DNA of 64,000 bases from an uncultured Paracoccaceae bacterium (lineage in GTDB: Bacteria > Pseudomonadota > Alphaproteobacteria > Rhodobacterales > Rhodobacteraceae), in the NCBI GenBank assembly GCA_947498985.1, contig CANMMF010000012.1, positions 1-64,000 of the forward strand, written 5' to 3'. The first letter of the stretch is position 1. Every line of letters starts with the position of its first letter. Shown in pieces: positions 1 to 8,242 of this stretch. The notes beneath the pieces are model-generated. The model saw only the letters and a list, made by a program, of their open reading frames with translations, was not told the origin of the DNA and ran no database searches. The position numbers were made by a program, and so were the translations under genes.

Positions 1-19
1 TGCCGGGCGGGCTGGTGAT

Positions 20-79
20 CTTTTGCGGGGCAAAAGACACCCTTGCCCGCGGGCCGCGAAAGACGGGGCTTTCGCGGCC
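20..79 (-). terminator. Paired hairpins downstream of infA
   Basis: Two inverted repeats lie at and beyond the infA stop codon. The first has an 11-bp stem (52-62 with 69-79) and a six-base loop. The second is a 6-bp stem (20-25 with 31-36). Neither is followed by a clean U-run, so termination or 3' end protection is inferred from position and stem strength only. Confidence 0.45.
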
Positions 80-297
80 TACTTAAACCGGTAGTTGATG
101 CGGCCTTTGGTGAGGTCGTAGGGGGTCATTTCCACCTGCACCTTGTCGCCGGCCAGAACGCGGATGCGGTTCTTGCGCATCTTGCCTGCCGTATGTGCGA
201 TGATCTCATGGCCGTTCTCAAGCTCGACCCGAAATGTCGCATTGGGCAGGAGTTCCTTCACGACACCGGGGAATTCGAGAGTATCTTCCTTGGCCAT
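79..297 (-). CDS. infA: Translation initiation factor IF-1
   Basis: A 72-residue protein starting [11 protein letters not shown] and ending GRINYRFK. It is a single S1-type OB fold matching IF-1 along its whole length. IF-1 binds the A site of the 30S subunit during initiation, together with IF-2 and IF-3. A longer open frame upstream (to 378) exists, but the ATG at 297 gives the standard family length and has a GGAG ribosome-binding site. In related genomes this gene usually follows the phosphatase and UPF0262 genes directly; here a nitrilase and a GNAT gene lie between. Confidence 0.97.
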   Translation of the reverse strand: MAKEDTLEFPGVVKELLPNATFRVELENGHEIIAHTAGKMRKNRIRVLAGDKVQVEMTPYDLTKGRINYRFK

Positions 298-387
298 GTT
301 GTCTCCATAGATATCCGCCGCGTCTTGGCATTTCTGCGCGGCGCGCTTCGATATGGGCCCAAAACCCTTGTAAATCAAGTCGAGAAA

Positions 388-1272
388 TCAGCGCAGGCGG
401 GTCAGCGGAGCGCGATCGCTGCGCTTGTCCTGCTCGGCCCAGTGCCGCCGGTTGAGCACAACGCCATCGGCGCGCACATGCGCAATTGCCGCCCGATCAA
501 GCGTGGCGACGGTCCAGCCCGGCGCGTTCATCGCGCCGCTGGCCAGGATGCCATCTGCCGGAAACCCGGTATCCGGCGGGCCGAAAATGCCGCCGCGGCC
601 GGTGCTCACATCGATCACCTGGCTCCAGTCCGCTTCGCCCACCACCGAGGACATGACGGTCACGCATTGCATCTCGAGCGCCCGGGCGCGGGCGCCGATG
701 CGCACGCGGGTATGGCCGCTCAGCGCTTCGGTGACCGACGGCACCAGGATGAGATCGGCGTCCCGCAGCGCCTGACCAAAAAGCGGGAACTCGCTGTCGT
801 AACAGATCAGGATGCCGATCTTGCCGAGGCTCGTGTCAAAAAGCTGCAACGGCCCGCCGGGTGCGATGCCCCAGACCTCACGCTCAAAGCGGGTCATGAT
901 CTGCTTGTCCTGGATCGCCATCGCGCCCGTGGGGGTGAAGAACCGGGCGCGGTTGACGGGGCCTTTGGCGATGCTTGTGTCCCGCACCGGTGCCGAGGCC
1001 GCGAGGATATGCACGGCAAAGCGGCTGGCCAGCTCCGAATGCAGCGCGTCGACCGCACCGAGATGTTTTGCAACCGCATCGATGCAGCCCGTGAGGTCAT
1101 ATGCCGCCACGCGTCCTTCGAGACAGGCAATTTCCAGAGCGCCGTATTCCGGGAAGACCAGCAGATCCGCCCCTTGCGTGGCTGCGCGTGAGACCCAATC
1201 GGTCAGCTTGGCGGCGTAGTGATCCCAGTCGCGCAGAAAGTCGACGGGATAGGCGGCGGTCGCGATTTTCAT
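388..1272 (-). CDS. Carbon-nitrogen hydrolase (nitrilase superfamily)
   Basis: A 294-residue cytosolic amidohydrolase of the nitrilase superfamily. The catalytic Glu-Lys-Cys triad is visible as E42 (in VFPEYGALE), K123 (in IQDKQIMT) and C157 (in ILICYDSEFP). Members hydrolyse non-peptide C-N bonds of small amides or omega-amides. The substrate cannot be read from sequence; the closest pattern is the bacterial carbon-nitrogen hydrolase/omega-amidase-like group. It lies between a GNAT gene and infA, all on the minus strand. A double-hairpin repeat separates it from the GNAT gene, so the two may not share a full-length transcript. Confidence 0.88.
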   Translation of the reverse strand: MKIATAAYPVDFLRDWDHYAAKLTDWVSRAATQGADLLVFPEYGALEIACLEGRVAAYDLTGCIDAVAKHLGAVDALHSELASRFAVHILAASAPVRDTSIAKGPVNRARFFTPTGAMAIQDKQIMTRFEREVWGIAPGGPLQLFDTSLGKIGILICYDSEFPLFGQALRDADLILVPSVTEALSGHTRVRIGARARALEMQCVTVMSSVVGEADWSQVIDVSTGRGGIFGPPDTGFPADGILASGAMNAPGWTVATLDRAAIAHVRADGVVLNRRHWAEQDKRSDRAPLTRLR

Positions 1273-1320
1273 GGTGCGTCCTTTTCAGACAATTGCTGCG
1301 CAGGGCGATCACGGGCGTTG

Positions 1321-1382
1321 TTGGGGGCGCTGCCCCCGTCCACCAAAGGTGGACTCCCCCGGGAGTATTTCAGGCCCAAAGA
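1321..1382 (+). repeat. Double-hairpin intergenic repeat, copy 1
   Basis: The element has three parts: a G/C hairpin (1323-1328 with 1332-1337), a second 7-bp hairpin (1338-1344 with 1348-1354), and a tail containing GAGTATTT and ending GAAAC. The same order of parts recurs, with different stem sequence, at 14716-14772 on the other strand. It fills the gap between the GNAT stop and the nitrilase start. Confidence 0.6.
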
Positions 1383-1399
1383 AACAGCGCACGCGCGCC

Positions 1400-1987
1400 T
1401 CAGTCCAGACGGCGCATCCAGAATTGCAGCGGTTTTTGTGTCTCGTGTTGGTGGCCCAGGTCTTTCCAGCCGAAACGGGCGATCACGCCCGGCAGTGGCG
1501 CATAGCCGCGCTTGCGCCAGAAGCCGTCGAGCGGGGTGTAATCCGGCGGGCGCGCGGGATGGTCATCCGGGCGGATCACGGCGCAGAACGCGCAGAACGC
1601 AAACCCCAGCCGGCGCGCATGGGCCTCGCGCAGGTCAAAGAATGCGTGGCCGATGCCCTGCCCGCGCCAGGCAGGCAGCAGAACGGATTCGGCGCAGTAG
1701 AAGATCTCATCCAGCGCGACGGGCTGGTCGGCGAAGGCAGCGGCGAAATCCCCGGCATGTTCGGTCATCGGGGTGCCGGTGGCGGCGCCGATGAGGCGGG
1801 TGTCGTCGAAGGCGCCGATGAGGATGGCGGAAGCGGCGTCGCGGTAAGGGGCGAGGTAGCGTTGCTCATAGGTGAGATCGCCGTCATAGAGATAGGGGAA
1901 GGCGCGGAACACCTCGATCCTGAGAGCCGCGACATCCGCGAGCGCGGCGTCGAGATCCGGTCCCTGCAATGCGGCGACACGGATCAT
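1400..1987 (-). CDS. GNAT family N-acetyltransferase
   Basis: A 195-residue protein when started at the ATG at 1987 (MIRVAALQGP). An in-frame ATG 39 nt upstream is also possible. The acetyl-CoA-binding motif of the GNAT fold is seen as GQGIGHAFFDLREAHAR, preceded by the SVLLPAWR strand. The substrate is unknown. The protein carries unusual aromatic- and Cys-rich text after motif A (FAFCAFCAV). It sits between the phosphatase gene and the nitrilase gene, a pairing that hints at small-molecule amide or amine chemistry, but this is only contextual. Confidence 0.82.
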   Translation of the reverse strand: MIRVAALQGPDLDAALADVAALRIEVFRAFPYLYDGDLTYEQRYLAPYRDAASAILIGAFDDTRLIGAATGTPMTEHAGDFAAAFADQPVALDEIFYCAESVLLPAWRGQGIGHAFFDLREAHARRLGFAFCAFCAVIRPDDHPARPPDYTPLDGFWRKRGYAPLPGVIARFGWKDLGHQHETQKPLQFWMRRLD

Positions 1988-2322
1988 GCGGGCGGACTGG
2001 TCTGGCTTGTGTCGGTTGCGCGGCATGTCATGTGTGGCTGGGTCTCTTGTGCGATCGGGCGGGTTTGAGTGGGACCCCGTGTGCGGTTTACCATTGTGTC
2101 CCCTGGTCTATTCGAGCGACCGCAGGATGCCCGATTGGATCCGGGCAGGTTGGACTGGCGCGGGCGGGCCATCAGAGCCAGTGTGGGCACGCGCAGGGCG
2201 ACAACGGCGGGCCGGAGGCCGGGTGATGTGCTCGGGCCTGATATCAGACGCGTCCTCCATTTGCTCGGCAGGCGCGGATCCGGGCCGAAATCGCGCGGGA
2301 TCGGCGCGTCGCCACGCATCTC
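1988..2322. other. Gene-free stretch between GNAT and phosphatase genes
   Basis: Several overlapping open frames cross this 335-nt stretch on both strands. None has a recognisable domain, a clear ribosome-binding site or protein-like composition. The promoter of the GNAT gene is probably here, but no convincing -35/-10 pair is seen. Confidence 0.5.
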
Positions 2323-2766
2323 CTAGCGCCCCCAGCGACCCTGCAGTCGCTCATAGATCTGATCGCGGGTCTGGCGGTAGGCGTTGATCTTCTGTTCGCG
2401 CGATTCGCCCAGGCCCGTCGGGTCCATGACCGGCCAGTATTCCACCGTCAGATGATAATAGCGCGTCAGTTCCAGCGCCATGCGCTGCGACGCGGGCGAC
2501 AGCGCGACGATGAGATCGAAACCCGAGAGCGCCTCGCCCATCTGTTCGAGCTCTTCGAAAGAGCGGGCGCGGTGCCGGGTAAGCTCGACCCCGATCTCGG
2601 CACAGGCGGCGATGGCGAAGCCGTCGATCTCCAGATCGTTCACCACGCCGACCGATTGCACATAGGCCTGCAGCCCGTAGAGCTTTTTCATGATGCCCTC
2701 GGCCATCGGAGAGCGCACGGCATTGTGGTCGCAGCAAAACAGGATCGACTGCGGCAGCTCTGCCAC
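2323..2766 (-). CDS. Low-molecular-weight phosphotyrosine phosphatase / arsenate-reductase-like protein
   Basis: A 147-residue protein using a GTG start at 2766, two bases after the UPF0262 stop codon. The phosphatase P-loop CX5R is present as C12-DHNAV-R18-S, right after the first beta strand (SILFC). A C-terminal DP motif (VMDPTGLGES) supplies the general-acid Asp typical of the LMW-PTP fold. Rhodobacteraceae usually keep this gene between UPF0262 and infA. Whether it acts on phosphotyrosine or as an arsenate reductase cannot be decided here; there are no other arsenic genes nearby. Confidence 0.86.
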   Translation of the reverse strand: MAELPQSILFCCDHNAVRSPMAEGIMKKLYGLQAYVQSVGVVNDLEIDGFAIAACAEIGVELTRHRARSFEELEQMGEALSGFDLIVALSPASQRMALELTRYYHLTVEYWPVMDPTGLGESREQKINAYRQTRDQIYERLQGRWGR

Positions 2767-2767
2767 G

Positions 2768-3247
2768 TCAGCCGCCAAAATGCAGGACGCAGACCAGCGT
2801 GAAGAGCCGCCTTGCGGTGGCGTCATCCACCGCCACCTTGCCCTCGAGCCGCTCGGCAAGGATGCGCGCACCCTCGTTGTGGATTCCCCGGCGCGCCATG
2901 TCGATGGTCTCGATCTGGCTGGGTGGCAGGGTTTTCACGGCGTCGAAATAGCTTTTGCAGATCTGGAAGTAATCTTTCACCACCTGCCGGAACGGGCTGA
3001 GAGAGAGGTGAAATTCCGCAGCCTTTTCATGGCGCTCGGTGGTCACGTCGAAAACCAGCCGCTTGTCTCGGATCGAAAGGCCGACGTGATAGGGCCCCGA
3101 CGGGACCGGGCGGTCGTCGCGCGGCGGCAGCTCGAAGGAGTTTTCCTCCATCAGATCGAACATCGCGACGCGGCGCTCCTGTTCGATTTCCGGCGTGGGC
3201 GGCGGCAGGTTGGCGTCGTCGAGTTCGATATGGGCGATGCGGGTCAT
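2768..3247 (-). CDS. UPF0262 family protein
   Basis: A 159-residue protein starting MTRIAHIELDD. It matches the alphaproteobacterial UPF0262 family along its length, including the block TTERHEKAAEFHLSLSP. The function is unknown. The start at 3247 is chosen because it gives the family length; a longer open frame reaches 3310. Its stop abuts the GTG start of the phosphatase, so the two are probably translated from one mRNA. It is placed just downstream of hisD, a conserved alphaproteobacterial order. Confidence 0.9.
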   Translation of the reverse strand: MTRIAHIELDDANLPPPTPEIEQERRVAMFDLMEENSFELPPRDDRPVPSGPYHVGLSIRDKRLVFDVTTERHEKAAEFHLSLSPFRQVVKDYFQICKSYFDAVKTLPPSQIETIDMARRGIHNEGARILAERLEGKVAVDDATARRLFTLVCVLHFGG

Positions 3248-3369
3248 GGATGGATCCTCGGATTGCGCATGGCTTAGCGTGCCGCGCGCGTCTGGGCAAT
3301 GGCGCGACATGTCGCCCCTGATCGCCTTGGCCGAGGGCCCGCTTGTCCGCCCGGATGGGCGGCCGCGCC

Positions 3370-4671
3370 TCAGGAGTTGAGCTTGCCCAGCCGCGCGGAG
3401 ACGCTGAGCCCATGGGCCTGCAGGCTTTCGGAGCGGGCCAGCGTTTCAGCCGCGGGGCCGATCGCGCGCAGCGCATCGGGTGTCATCCGGGCCAGCGTGG
3501 TGCGCTTGAGGAAATCGAGCACGCTGAGGCCGGACGAAAACCGCGCCGACCTTGCTGTCGGCAGCACGTGGTTGGGCCCGCCGACATAGTCGCCGATGGC
3601 CTCCGGCGTCCATTGCCCGAGGAAGATCGCCCCGGCATGGGTGATCTGCGCAGAGAGCGCTTCGGGGTCGGCCACGCAAAGCTCAAGGTGTTCGGGCGCG
3701 ATCCGGTCCGACAGGCGGGCGGCTTCCGAAAGGTCGCGCACGGTGATCACCGCGCCGAAATCGCGCCAGCTGGCTTCGGCGATGGCGCGGCGCTCCAGCG
3801 TGTCGAGCCGTTGTGCCACCGCCGCCGCCACCGCCTGCCCGAAATCGGCATCGGGGGTGATCAGGATCGACTGGGCGCTTTCGTCATGCTCTGCCTGGCT
3901 CATCAGGTCGAGCGCGATCCAGTCGGGATCGTTGTCGGCATCGGCGATCACCAGGATCTCAGACGGGCCCGCGATCATGTCGATCCCGACCTTGCCGAAG
4001 ACCCGTCGTTTGGCCGCCGCCACATAGGCGTTGCCCGGGCCGGTGATCTTGTCGACCGGCGGGATGGTTTCGGTGCCGTAGGCCAGCGCGGCAATCGCCT
4101 GCGCGCCGCCGATCCGGTAGACCTCGTCCACGCCCGCAATCCGCGCGGCCAGCATCACCAGCGGGTTCACCTGCCCGTCCGGCGTGGGCACCGTGATCGC
4201 AAGCCGTGGGACGCCCGCAACCTTGGCCGGGATGGCGTTCATCAGCACCGAGGACGGGTAGCTCGCCAGACCGCCCGGCACGTAAAGACCGGCCGCCGAG
4301 ACAGGCGTCCAGCGCCAGCCGAGCGTTGCGCCTTCGGGATCGGTCCATTGCTGGTCGTCGGGCATCTGGCGCACGTGGTAGGCGCGGATGCGCTCTGCGG
4401 CCTGCTCCAGCGCGGCGCGCTCAGACGCGGGCACGTCGTCGCAATATGCCTCGATCTCGTCACTGGTAAAGCGCAAGGCATCCGGCGTCAGCTCCAGCCG
4501 GTCAAAGCGCTGCGTCAGCTCCAGCACCGCCGCATCGCCGCGCACCCGGACGTCCGAGATAATGGCCGCGACCGTGTCGTCCACATCGGCGCTGTCTTCG
4601 CGCTTGGTGCCCAGCAACATGGTAAAGGCCGCGTCGAAATCCGCATCGCACGTATCGAGAAAGACAGGCAT
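3370..4671 (-). CDS. hisD: Histidinol dehydrogenase
   Basis: A 433-residue, full-length HisD. It catalyses the last two steps of histidine synthesis, NAD-dependent oxidation of L-histidinol to L-histidine, with Zn2+. Diagnostic blocks include GGLASYPSSVLMN, KITGPGNAYVAAAKR, IAGPSEILVIAD, the zinc/substrate region SQAEHDESAQ, the catalytic APEHLEL and the C-terminal HGLSVSARLGKL. A strong AAGGAG ribosome-binding site precedes the ATG. It appears to lead the transcript with the UPF0262, phosphatase and perhaps further genes. Confidence 0.97.
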   Translation of the reverse strand: MPVFLDTCDADFDAAFTMLLGTKREDSADVDDTVAAIISDVRVRGDAAVLELTQRFDRLELTPDALRFTSDEIEAYCDDVPASERAALEQAAERIRAYHVRQMPDDQQWTDPEGATLGWRWTPVSAAGLYVPGGLASYPSSVLMNAIPAKVAGVPRLAITVPTPDGQVNPLVMLAARIAGVDEVYRIGGAQAIAALAYGTETIPPVDKITGPGNAYVAAAKRRVFGKVGIDMIAGPSEILVIADADNDPDWIALDLMSQAEHDESAQSILITPDADFGQAVAAAVAQRLDTLERRAIAEASWRDFGAVITVRDLSEAARLSDRIAPEHLELCVADPEALSAQITHAGAIFLGQWTPEAIGDYVGGPNHVLPTARSARFSSGLSVLDFLKRTTLARMTPDALRAIGPAAETLARSESLQAHGLSVSARLGKLNS

Positions 4672-5151
4672 CAGAAGCTCTCCTTTGTCGGCGATGTAGC
4701 CCTTGGCGCGCCGAGCCTCAAGCCGGTGCCGGCTGATGCGGGCGGCCTCGGTGTTGTGCGGCGACAGGTTGGGGGGCTTGGATGGGAGAGATTTGCGGCG
4801 TGACTAGGTGTCTGGGCTGCGTTTTGGAGCCAGGAAGGGATCATCAGGCAGACCGGTCGGGGCGCTGTGATGGTGGGGTTGGTCTCTTGCAGTCACGCAG
4901 GATCGCGGCGGGACGCGGTGGCGGATGCCGCGCGTGTTTGTGGTGAGTCCGGAGGAGGCAAAGATGCGGAGACAAAGCGCATGTGTCGCTTGAGGTAATC
5001 GAGATATATTACTGTTTTATAACTTTTTTATCTCTCTCAGAAATCTGGCACGCGGCAAGAAGTTACGAAGTTTCACCACGCAGGTTTGCGGTGCCGGCAT
5101 TCAAGAACGTTGCGCCCGGCTCTTGTCCGTGCCTGTCATATCTTGAACGCC
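4672..5151. other. 480-nt non-coding stretch upstream of hisD with an AT-rich island
   Basis: No supported gene lies here. The segment 5001-5034 is strikingly AT-rich for this genome and is bounded by an inverted repeat, GAGATA (5001-5006) with TATCTC (5029-5034). It may hold the hisD promoter region or the 3' end signals of the minus-strand gene starting at 5748. The spacing to hisD, over 300 nt, is long for a simple promoter. Confidence 0.5.
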
Positions 5152-5748
5152 TCAGCGCCCCGCGACCAGGCATTGATCCATCTCGAAGGCGTCATGGTGA
5201 TGCGTCTCGCGGTCCCGCGAGACGGGCCGGTCGCGGATCTTGTCGATGGCATCACAAGCCAGGGCCCGACAGGCGCCGCAGACGGTGGTGCCGGAGGTGC
5301 CCATGTCGACCGGCGCGGACGGGTCCTGCGCTCGGTGCGTTGCGGCGTGGCGGCGCGCATCGGGGTTAACCTCTCCGCAAATGGCGCAGAGATGCAGCAG
5401 CCCGGCGGCGGCTTGCGGTGGCTGCCCCGGAGAGCCACCATGCGAGCCTTGCAGCATGCGCACCGTGAGCCCCAATGCCGGTTGCGGTGTCACGCGCATC
5501 TCGAAATGGCGACGCTTGTCGGTCGCGTGGCAGGCCAAAGGCAGCCGCAGCGGTTTTTGCCAGTTCCGCACCGCGAAGAGGATCGCATGCAGGTACAGCT
5601 TGACCTCGTCGCCGTCGACGAATTTCCAGATCACATGCCCAAGGACACGGTCGGAAACCGCCCTCTGTCCGTCATTTTCAATGGCGAAACTGTCCCAATC
5701 ATGCGCCAGCCGAATAATCCTGTCGTCCACATCGAGCGTGTATTCCAT
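5152..5748 (-). CDS. PAS-like protein with C-terminal CxxC pairs
   Basis: A 198-residue protein of no assigned function. The N-terminal 100 residues read like a small PAS-type sensor fold: DRIIRLAHDWDSFAIEN, then VLGHVIWKFVDGDEVKLYL, then RNWQKPLRLPLACHA. The C-terminal part has two CxxC pairs (CAICGE and CGACRA) that could bind a metal or be redox active. The ATG at 5748 has an AGGAG site. Similar PAS-like/Cys proteins are known to me only as unannotated families. It stands alone between non-coding stretches. Confidence 0.6.
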   Translation of the reverse strand: MEYTLDVDDRIIRLAHDWDSFAIENDGQRAVSDRVLGHVIWKFVDGDEVKLYLHAILFAVRNWQKPLRLPLACHATDKRRHFEMRVTPQPALGLTVRMLQGSHGGSPGQPPQAAAGLLHLCAICGEVNPDARRHAATHRAQDPSAPVDMGTSGTTVCGACRALACDAIDKIRDRPVSRDRETHHHDAFEMDQCLVAGR

Positions 5749-5884
5749 GCGCGTTCTCCTTCGGACCGCGGATACTCACGGCCCGTGATGTGCCCACGCA
5801 CACTGCAGGAAGATTGCGGTAAGAGCCGTTAACGATAGGTTCCCGCTGCGGCCTCGCGCGCAACGTCTTGCCGACGCATCGCGA

Positions 5885-6367
5885 TCAGAGATCGTGGTCC
5901 GGGGTCTTGCCCGACGGCGCAAGATAGGGGCGCGTGACATCGCGCAAATTCACCTCGAGCGCCTCGACATCCGCGCGGATCGCGCCATCCCCCGCCAGCG
6001 TGAGCAGCACCGCGCCGCCGGGCGGATCCGCGGGCTCGAACTCGAGCGACAGGAGCGACAGGACCAGCGCGCTCTCACGCCGGTCGATGCCCTGGCTCGA
6101 GACGCGCGAGACGCCGTCGAACACCAGGAGCGACCGCACCCGCTCGGGCGGGTTGCGCCCCTGCCCGTCTTCGCGCCGCAGCCGGTTGATCAGAAGCGCC
6201 AGGCGGCGCCGCCCCCGCTCCCACCTGATATCGGACACCGAAAACACGGCGTCCTGCACGAGCGCAGAGATCACCGACATGTCGTCGGCGTCAAATGCGC
6301 CGAGATTCAGCGGCTTGTCGCCCGCATCCTCGAACCGCGCGTCTTCGGGAAGGTGATCGTCGCTCAT
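5885..6367 (-). CDS. DUF2948 family protein
   Basis: A 160-residue protein matching the alphaproteobacterial DUF2948 family (core [15 protein letters not shown], then [20 protein letters not shown] and the [10 protein letters not shown] segment). The function is unknown. Its ATG overlaps the murA stop (ATGA, 6364-6367), so it is translationally coupled to murA. This pairing is common in Rhodobacteraceae and suggests a cell-envelope link, which remains inference. Confidence 0.88.
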   Translation of the reverse strand: MSDDHLPEDARFEDAGDKPLNLGAFDADDMSVISALVQDAVFSVSDIRWERGRRRLALLINRLRREDGQGRNPPERVRSLLVFDGVSRVSSQGIDRRESALVLSLLSLEFEPADPPGGAVLLTLAGDGAIRADVEALEVNLRDVTRPYLAPSGKTPDHDL

Positions 6368-7635
6368 GCGCCCTTGATCCGTTCGATTTTGGCCCCCACG
6401 CCCGAGAGTTTGCGCACCACGTGCTCATAGCCGCGATCCAGATGGTAGACGCGGCTCACCACGGTTTCGCCTTCGGCCGCGAGCCCGGCCAGAATAAGCG
6501 ACACGCTGGCCCGCAGATCGGTCGCCATGACTGGCGCGCCGCGCAGCTTTTCGACCCCCGTCACGGTTGCATGCCCGCCCTGCACATCGATCTGCGCGCC
6601 CATGCGCATGAGCTCCGGCGCATGCATGAAGCGGTTCTCGAAAATCTTTTCCTCAAGCACCGACGTGCCCTCGGCGGTACACAGCAGCGCCATCATCTGC
6701 GCCTGAAGGTCGGTCGGGAAGCCGGGATAGGGATCTGTCGTGACATCGACCGCCCGCACGCGGCCATTGCCGCGCGTGACCCGCAGACCCTTGGCCGTCT
6801 CCTCGACCGAAATCCCCGCCGCGTCGAGCTTTTCGCAGAACGCCGCAAGCAGATCGATGCGCCCGCCAAGGCAGGTCACGTCGCCGCCGCAGATGGCCGG
6901 GGCCAGCATGTAGGTGCCCAGTTCGATCCGGTCGGTCACCACGCGATGCGTCGCCCCGCCCAGTCGGTCGACCCCTTCGATGGTGATCTCGGAGGTGCCC
7001 TCGCCGCTGATCCGGGCGCCCATCTTTTGCAGGCACTGCGCCAGATCGACGATTTCCGGCTCGCGTGCGGCGTTCTTCAGAACGGTTGTGCCGCGCGCCA
7101 GCGTCGCGGCCATCAGCGCGTTTTCTGTGGCGCCGACGGAGACGAAGGGAAACTCCACCACCGCGCCCTTGAGCCCGCCGGACGGCGCCTTTGCATGCAC
7201 ATAGCCGTCGCGCAGTTCCAGTTCCGCGCCCATCGCCTCGAGCGCTTTGAGATGCAGATCCACCGGGCGCGCGCCGATGGCGCAGCCCCCCGGCAGCGAC
7301 ACCACCGCCTTGCCCGCGCGCGCCAGCATCGGCCCCAGCACGAGGATCGAGGCGCGCATCTTGCGCACGATGTCGTAATCGGCCGTGAGGTTGTTCAGAT
7401 CGTGGCTCGAGAGCGCCAGTACCTGCCCGTCCTGCAGGCTCTGGACCTCGGCACCGAGCGAGCGCAGAAGCTCGGTCATGGTGCGGATGTCGCTGAGCCG
7501 CGGCGCGTTGGTCAGCGTCAGCGGGTCTTCGCTGAGCAGCGTGGCGGGCATCAAGGTGAGGCAGGCGTTCTTGGCCCCCGCGATGGGGATCTCGCCTGAC
7601 AGCGTGCCGTTTCCCGTGACTACAATCGAATCCAT
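6364..7635 (-). CDS. murA: UDP-N-acetylglucosamine 1-carboxyvinyltransferase
   Basis: A 423-residue MurA, the first committed enzyme of peptidoglycan synthesis. It transfers enolpyruvate from PEP to UDP-GlcNAc. K22 (in IAGAKNACL) and the catalytic C118 in the loop [17 protein letters not shown] are present, so the enzyme should be fosfomycin-sensitive in principle. The length is that of the family. The start is two bases after the stop of the small upstream gene, and the end overlaps the DUF2948 gene, giving a three-gene minus-strand operon. Confidence 0.97.
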   Translation of the reverse strand: MDSIVVTGNGTLSGEIPIAGAKNACLTLMPATLLSEDPLTLTNAPRLSDIRTMTELLRSLGAEVQSLQDGQVLALSSHDLNNLTADYDIVRKMRASILVLGPMLARAGKAVVSLPGGCAIGARPVDLHLKALEAMGAELELRDGYVHAKAPSGGLKGAVVEFPFVSVGATENALMAATLARGTTVLKNAAREPEIVDLAQCLQKMGARISGEGTSEITIEGVDRLGGATHRVVTDRIELGTYMLAPAICGGDVTCLGGRIDLLAAFCEKLDAAGISVEETAKGLRVTRGNGRVRAVDVTTDPYPGFPTDLQAQMMALLCTAEGTSVLEEKIFENRFMHAPELMRMGAQIDVQGGHATVTGVEKLRGAPVMATDLRASVSLILAGLAAEGETVVSRVYHLDRGYEHVVRKLSGVGAKIERIKGA

Positions 7636-7637
7636 GT

Positions 7638-7796
7638 TCAGCCCTTCTGCTCGCCTTTTGCGTCACCCTTGTCGGCCTGATCCGCGCGCGCGCGGGCCTG
7701 TGCCTTGCGCCGCGCCAGGTTGGCCTTGAGCGCCGCCTTGAGCCGCGCATCCCGATCCGCCTGCGCGACCTTGCCGCTGGGTGTTTTCCGCTCCAT
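7638..7796 (-). CDS. Small basic alphaproteobacterial protein upstream of murA
   Basis: A 52-residue protein starting [16 protein letters not shown]. Its middle, [21 protein letters not shown], is highly basic and helical; the tail is rich in Lys, Asp and Gly. Short proteins of this type sit just upstream of murA in many Rhodobacteraceae. The function is unknown; nucleic-acid or ribosome binding is only a guess from charge. The ATG at 7796 and a two-base gap to murA argue for cotranslation. Confidence 0.7.
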   Translation of the reverse strand: MERKTPSGKVAQADRDARLKAALKANLARRKAQARARADQADKGDAKGEQKG

Positions 7797-7890
7797 CGCC
7801 CCTCTCTAACGCAGGGGCGAAAAAGCGTCCAGATAACGCTTGCACCGTTTTGGAATTGCGTCTAAGCACCGCCCACGCTCAGGCAAAGGC

Positions 7891-7965
<75 letters not shown>

Positions 7966-8242
7966 TCTCTTCATCACAGCCCCGGATCTGGTCAACCGCG
8001 CTGGTGGTCGGCTGGCGTTGCTGCGGTCCGGTGGTGGTCAAACTGGCCGCACGGCGCGGTGGGCCGAAACAGGCGTGCGGAGAGCGGGACACCCGTGGCA
8101 AGGTGCGCCGCGGGCAATCCGTCGCAGCACGAAAACATCCCGAATATCCTGCGCGTTCATACCCTCTCACCCGTCTCGGCGCTTGCAAATCGGCGCGGCC
8201 GCCCTCTAATCCGCTGGACCGGCCCCCGATTGGACATCTGCC

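Noticed and set aside
1984-2319. 111-codon minus-strand frame between GNAT and phosphatase genes
   Set aside because: Low-complexity Pro/Arg-rich text without a domain, and an overlap with the GNAT start. Treated as non-coding.
4983-5369. Plus-strand frame starting in the AT-rich island
   Set aside because: The N terminus looks odd (MSLEVIEIYYCFITF), and most of the frame is antisense to the PAS-like gene. No ribosome-binding site.
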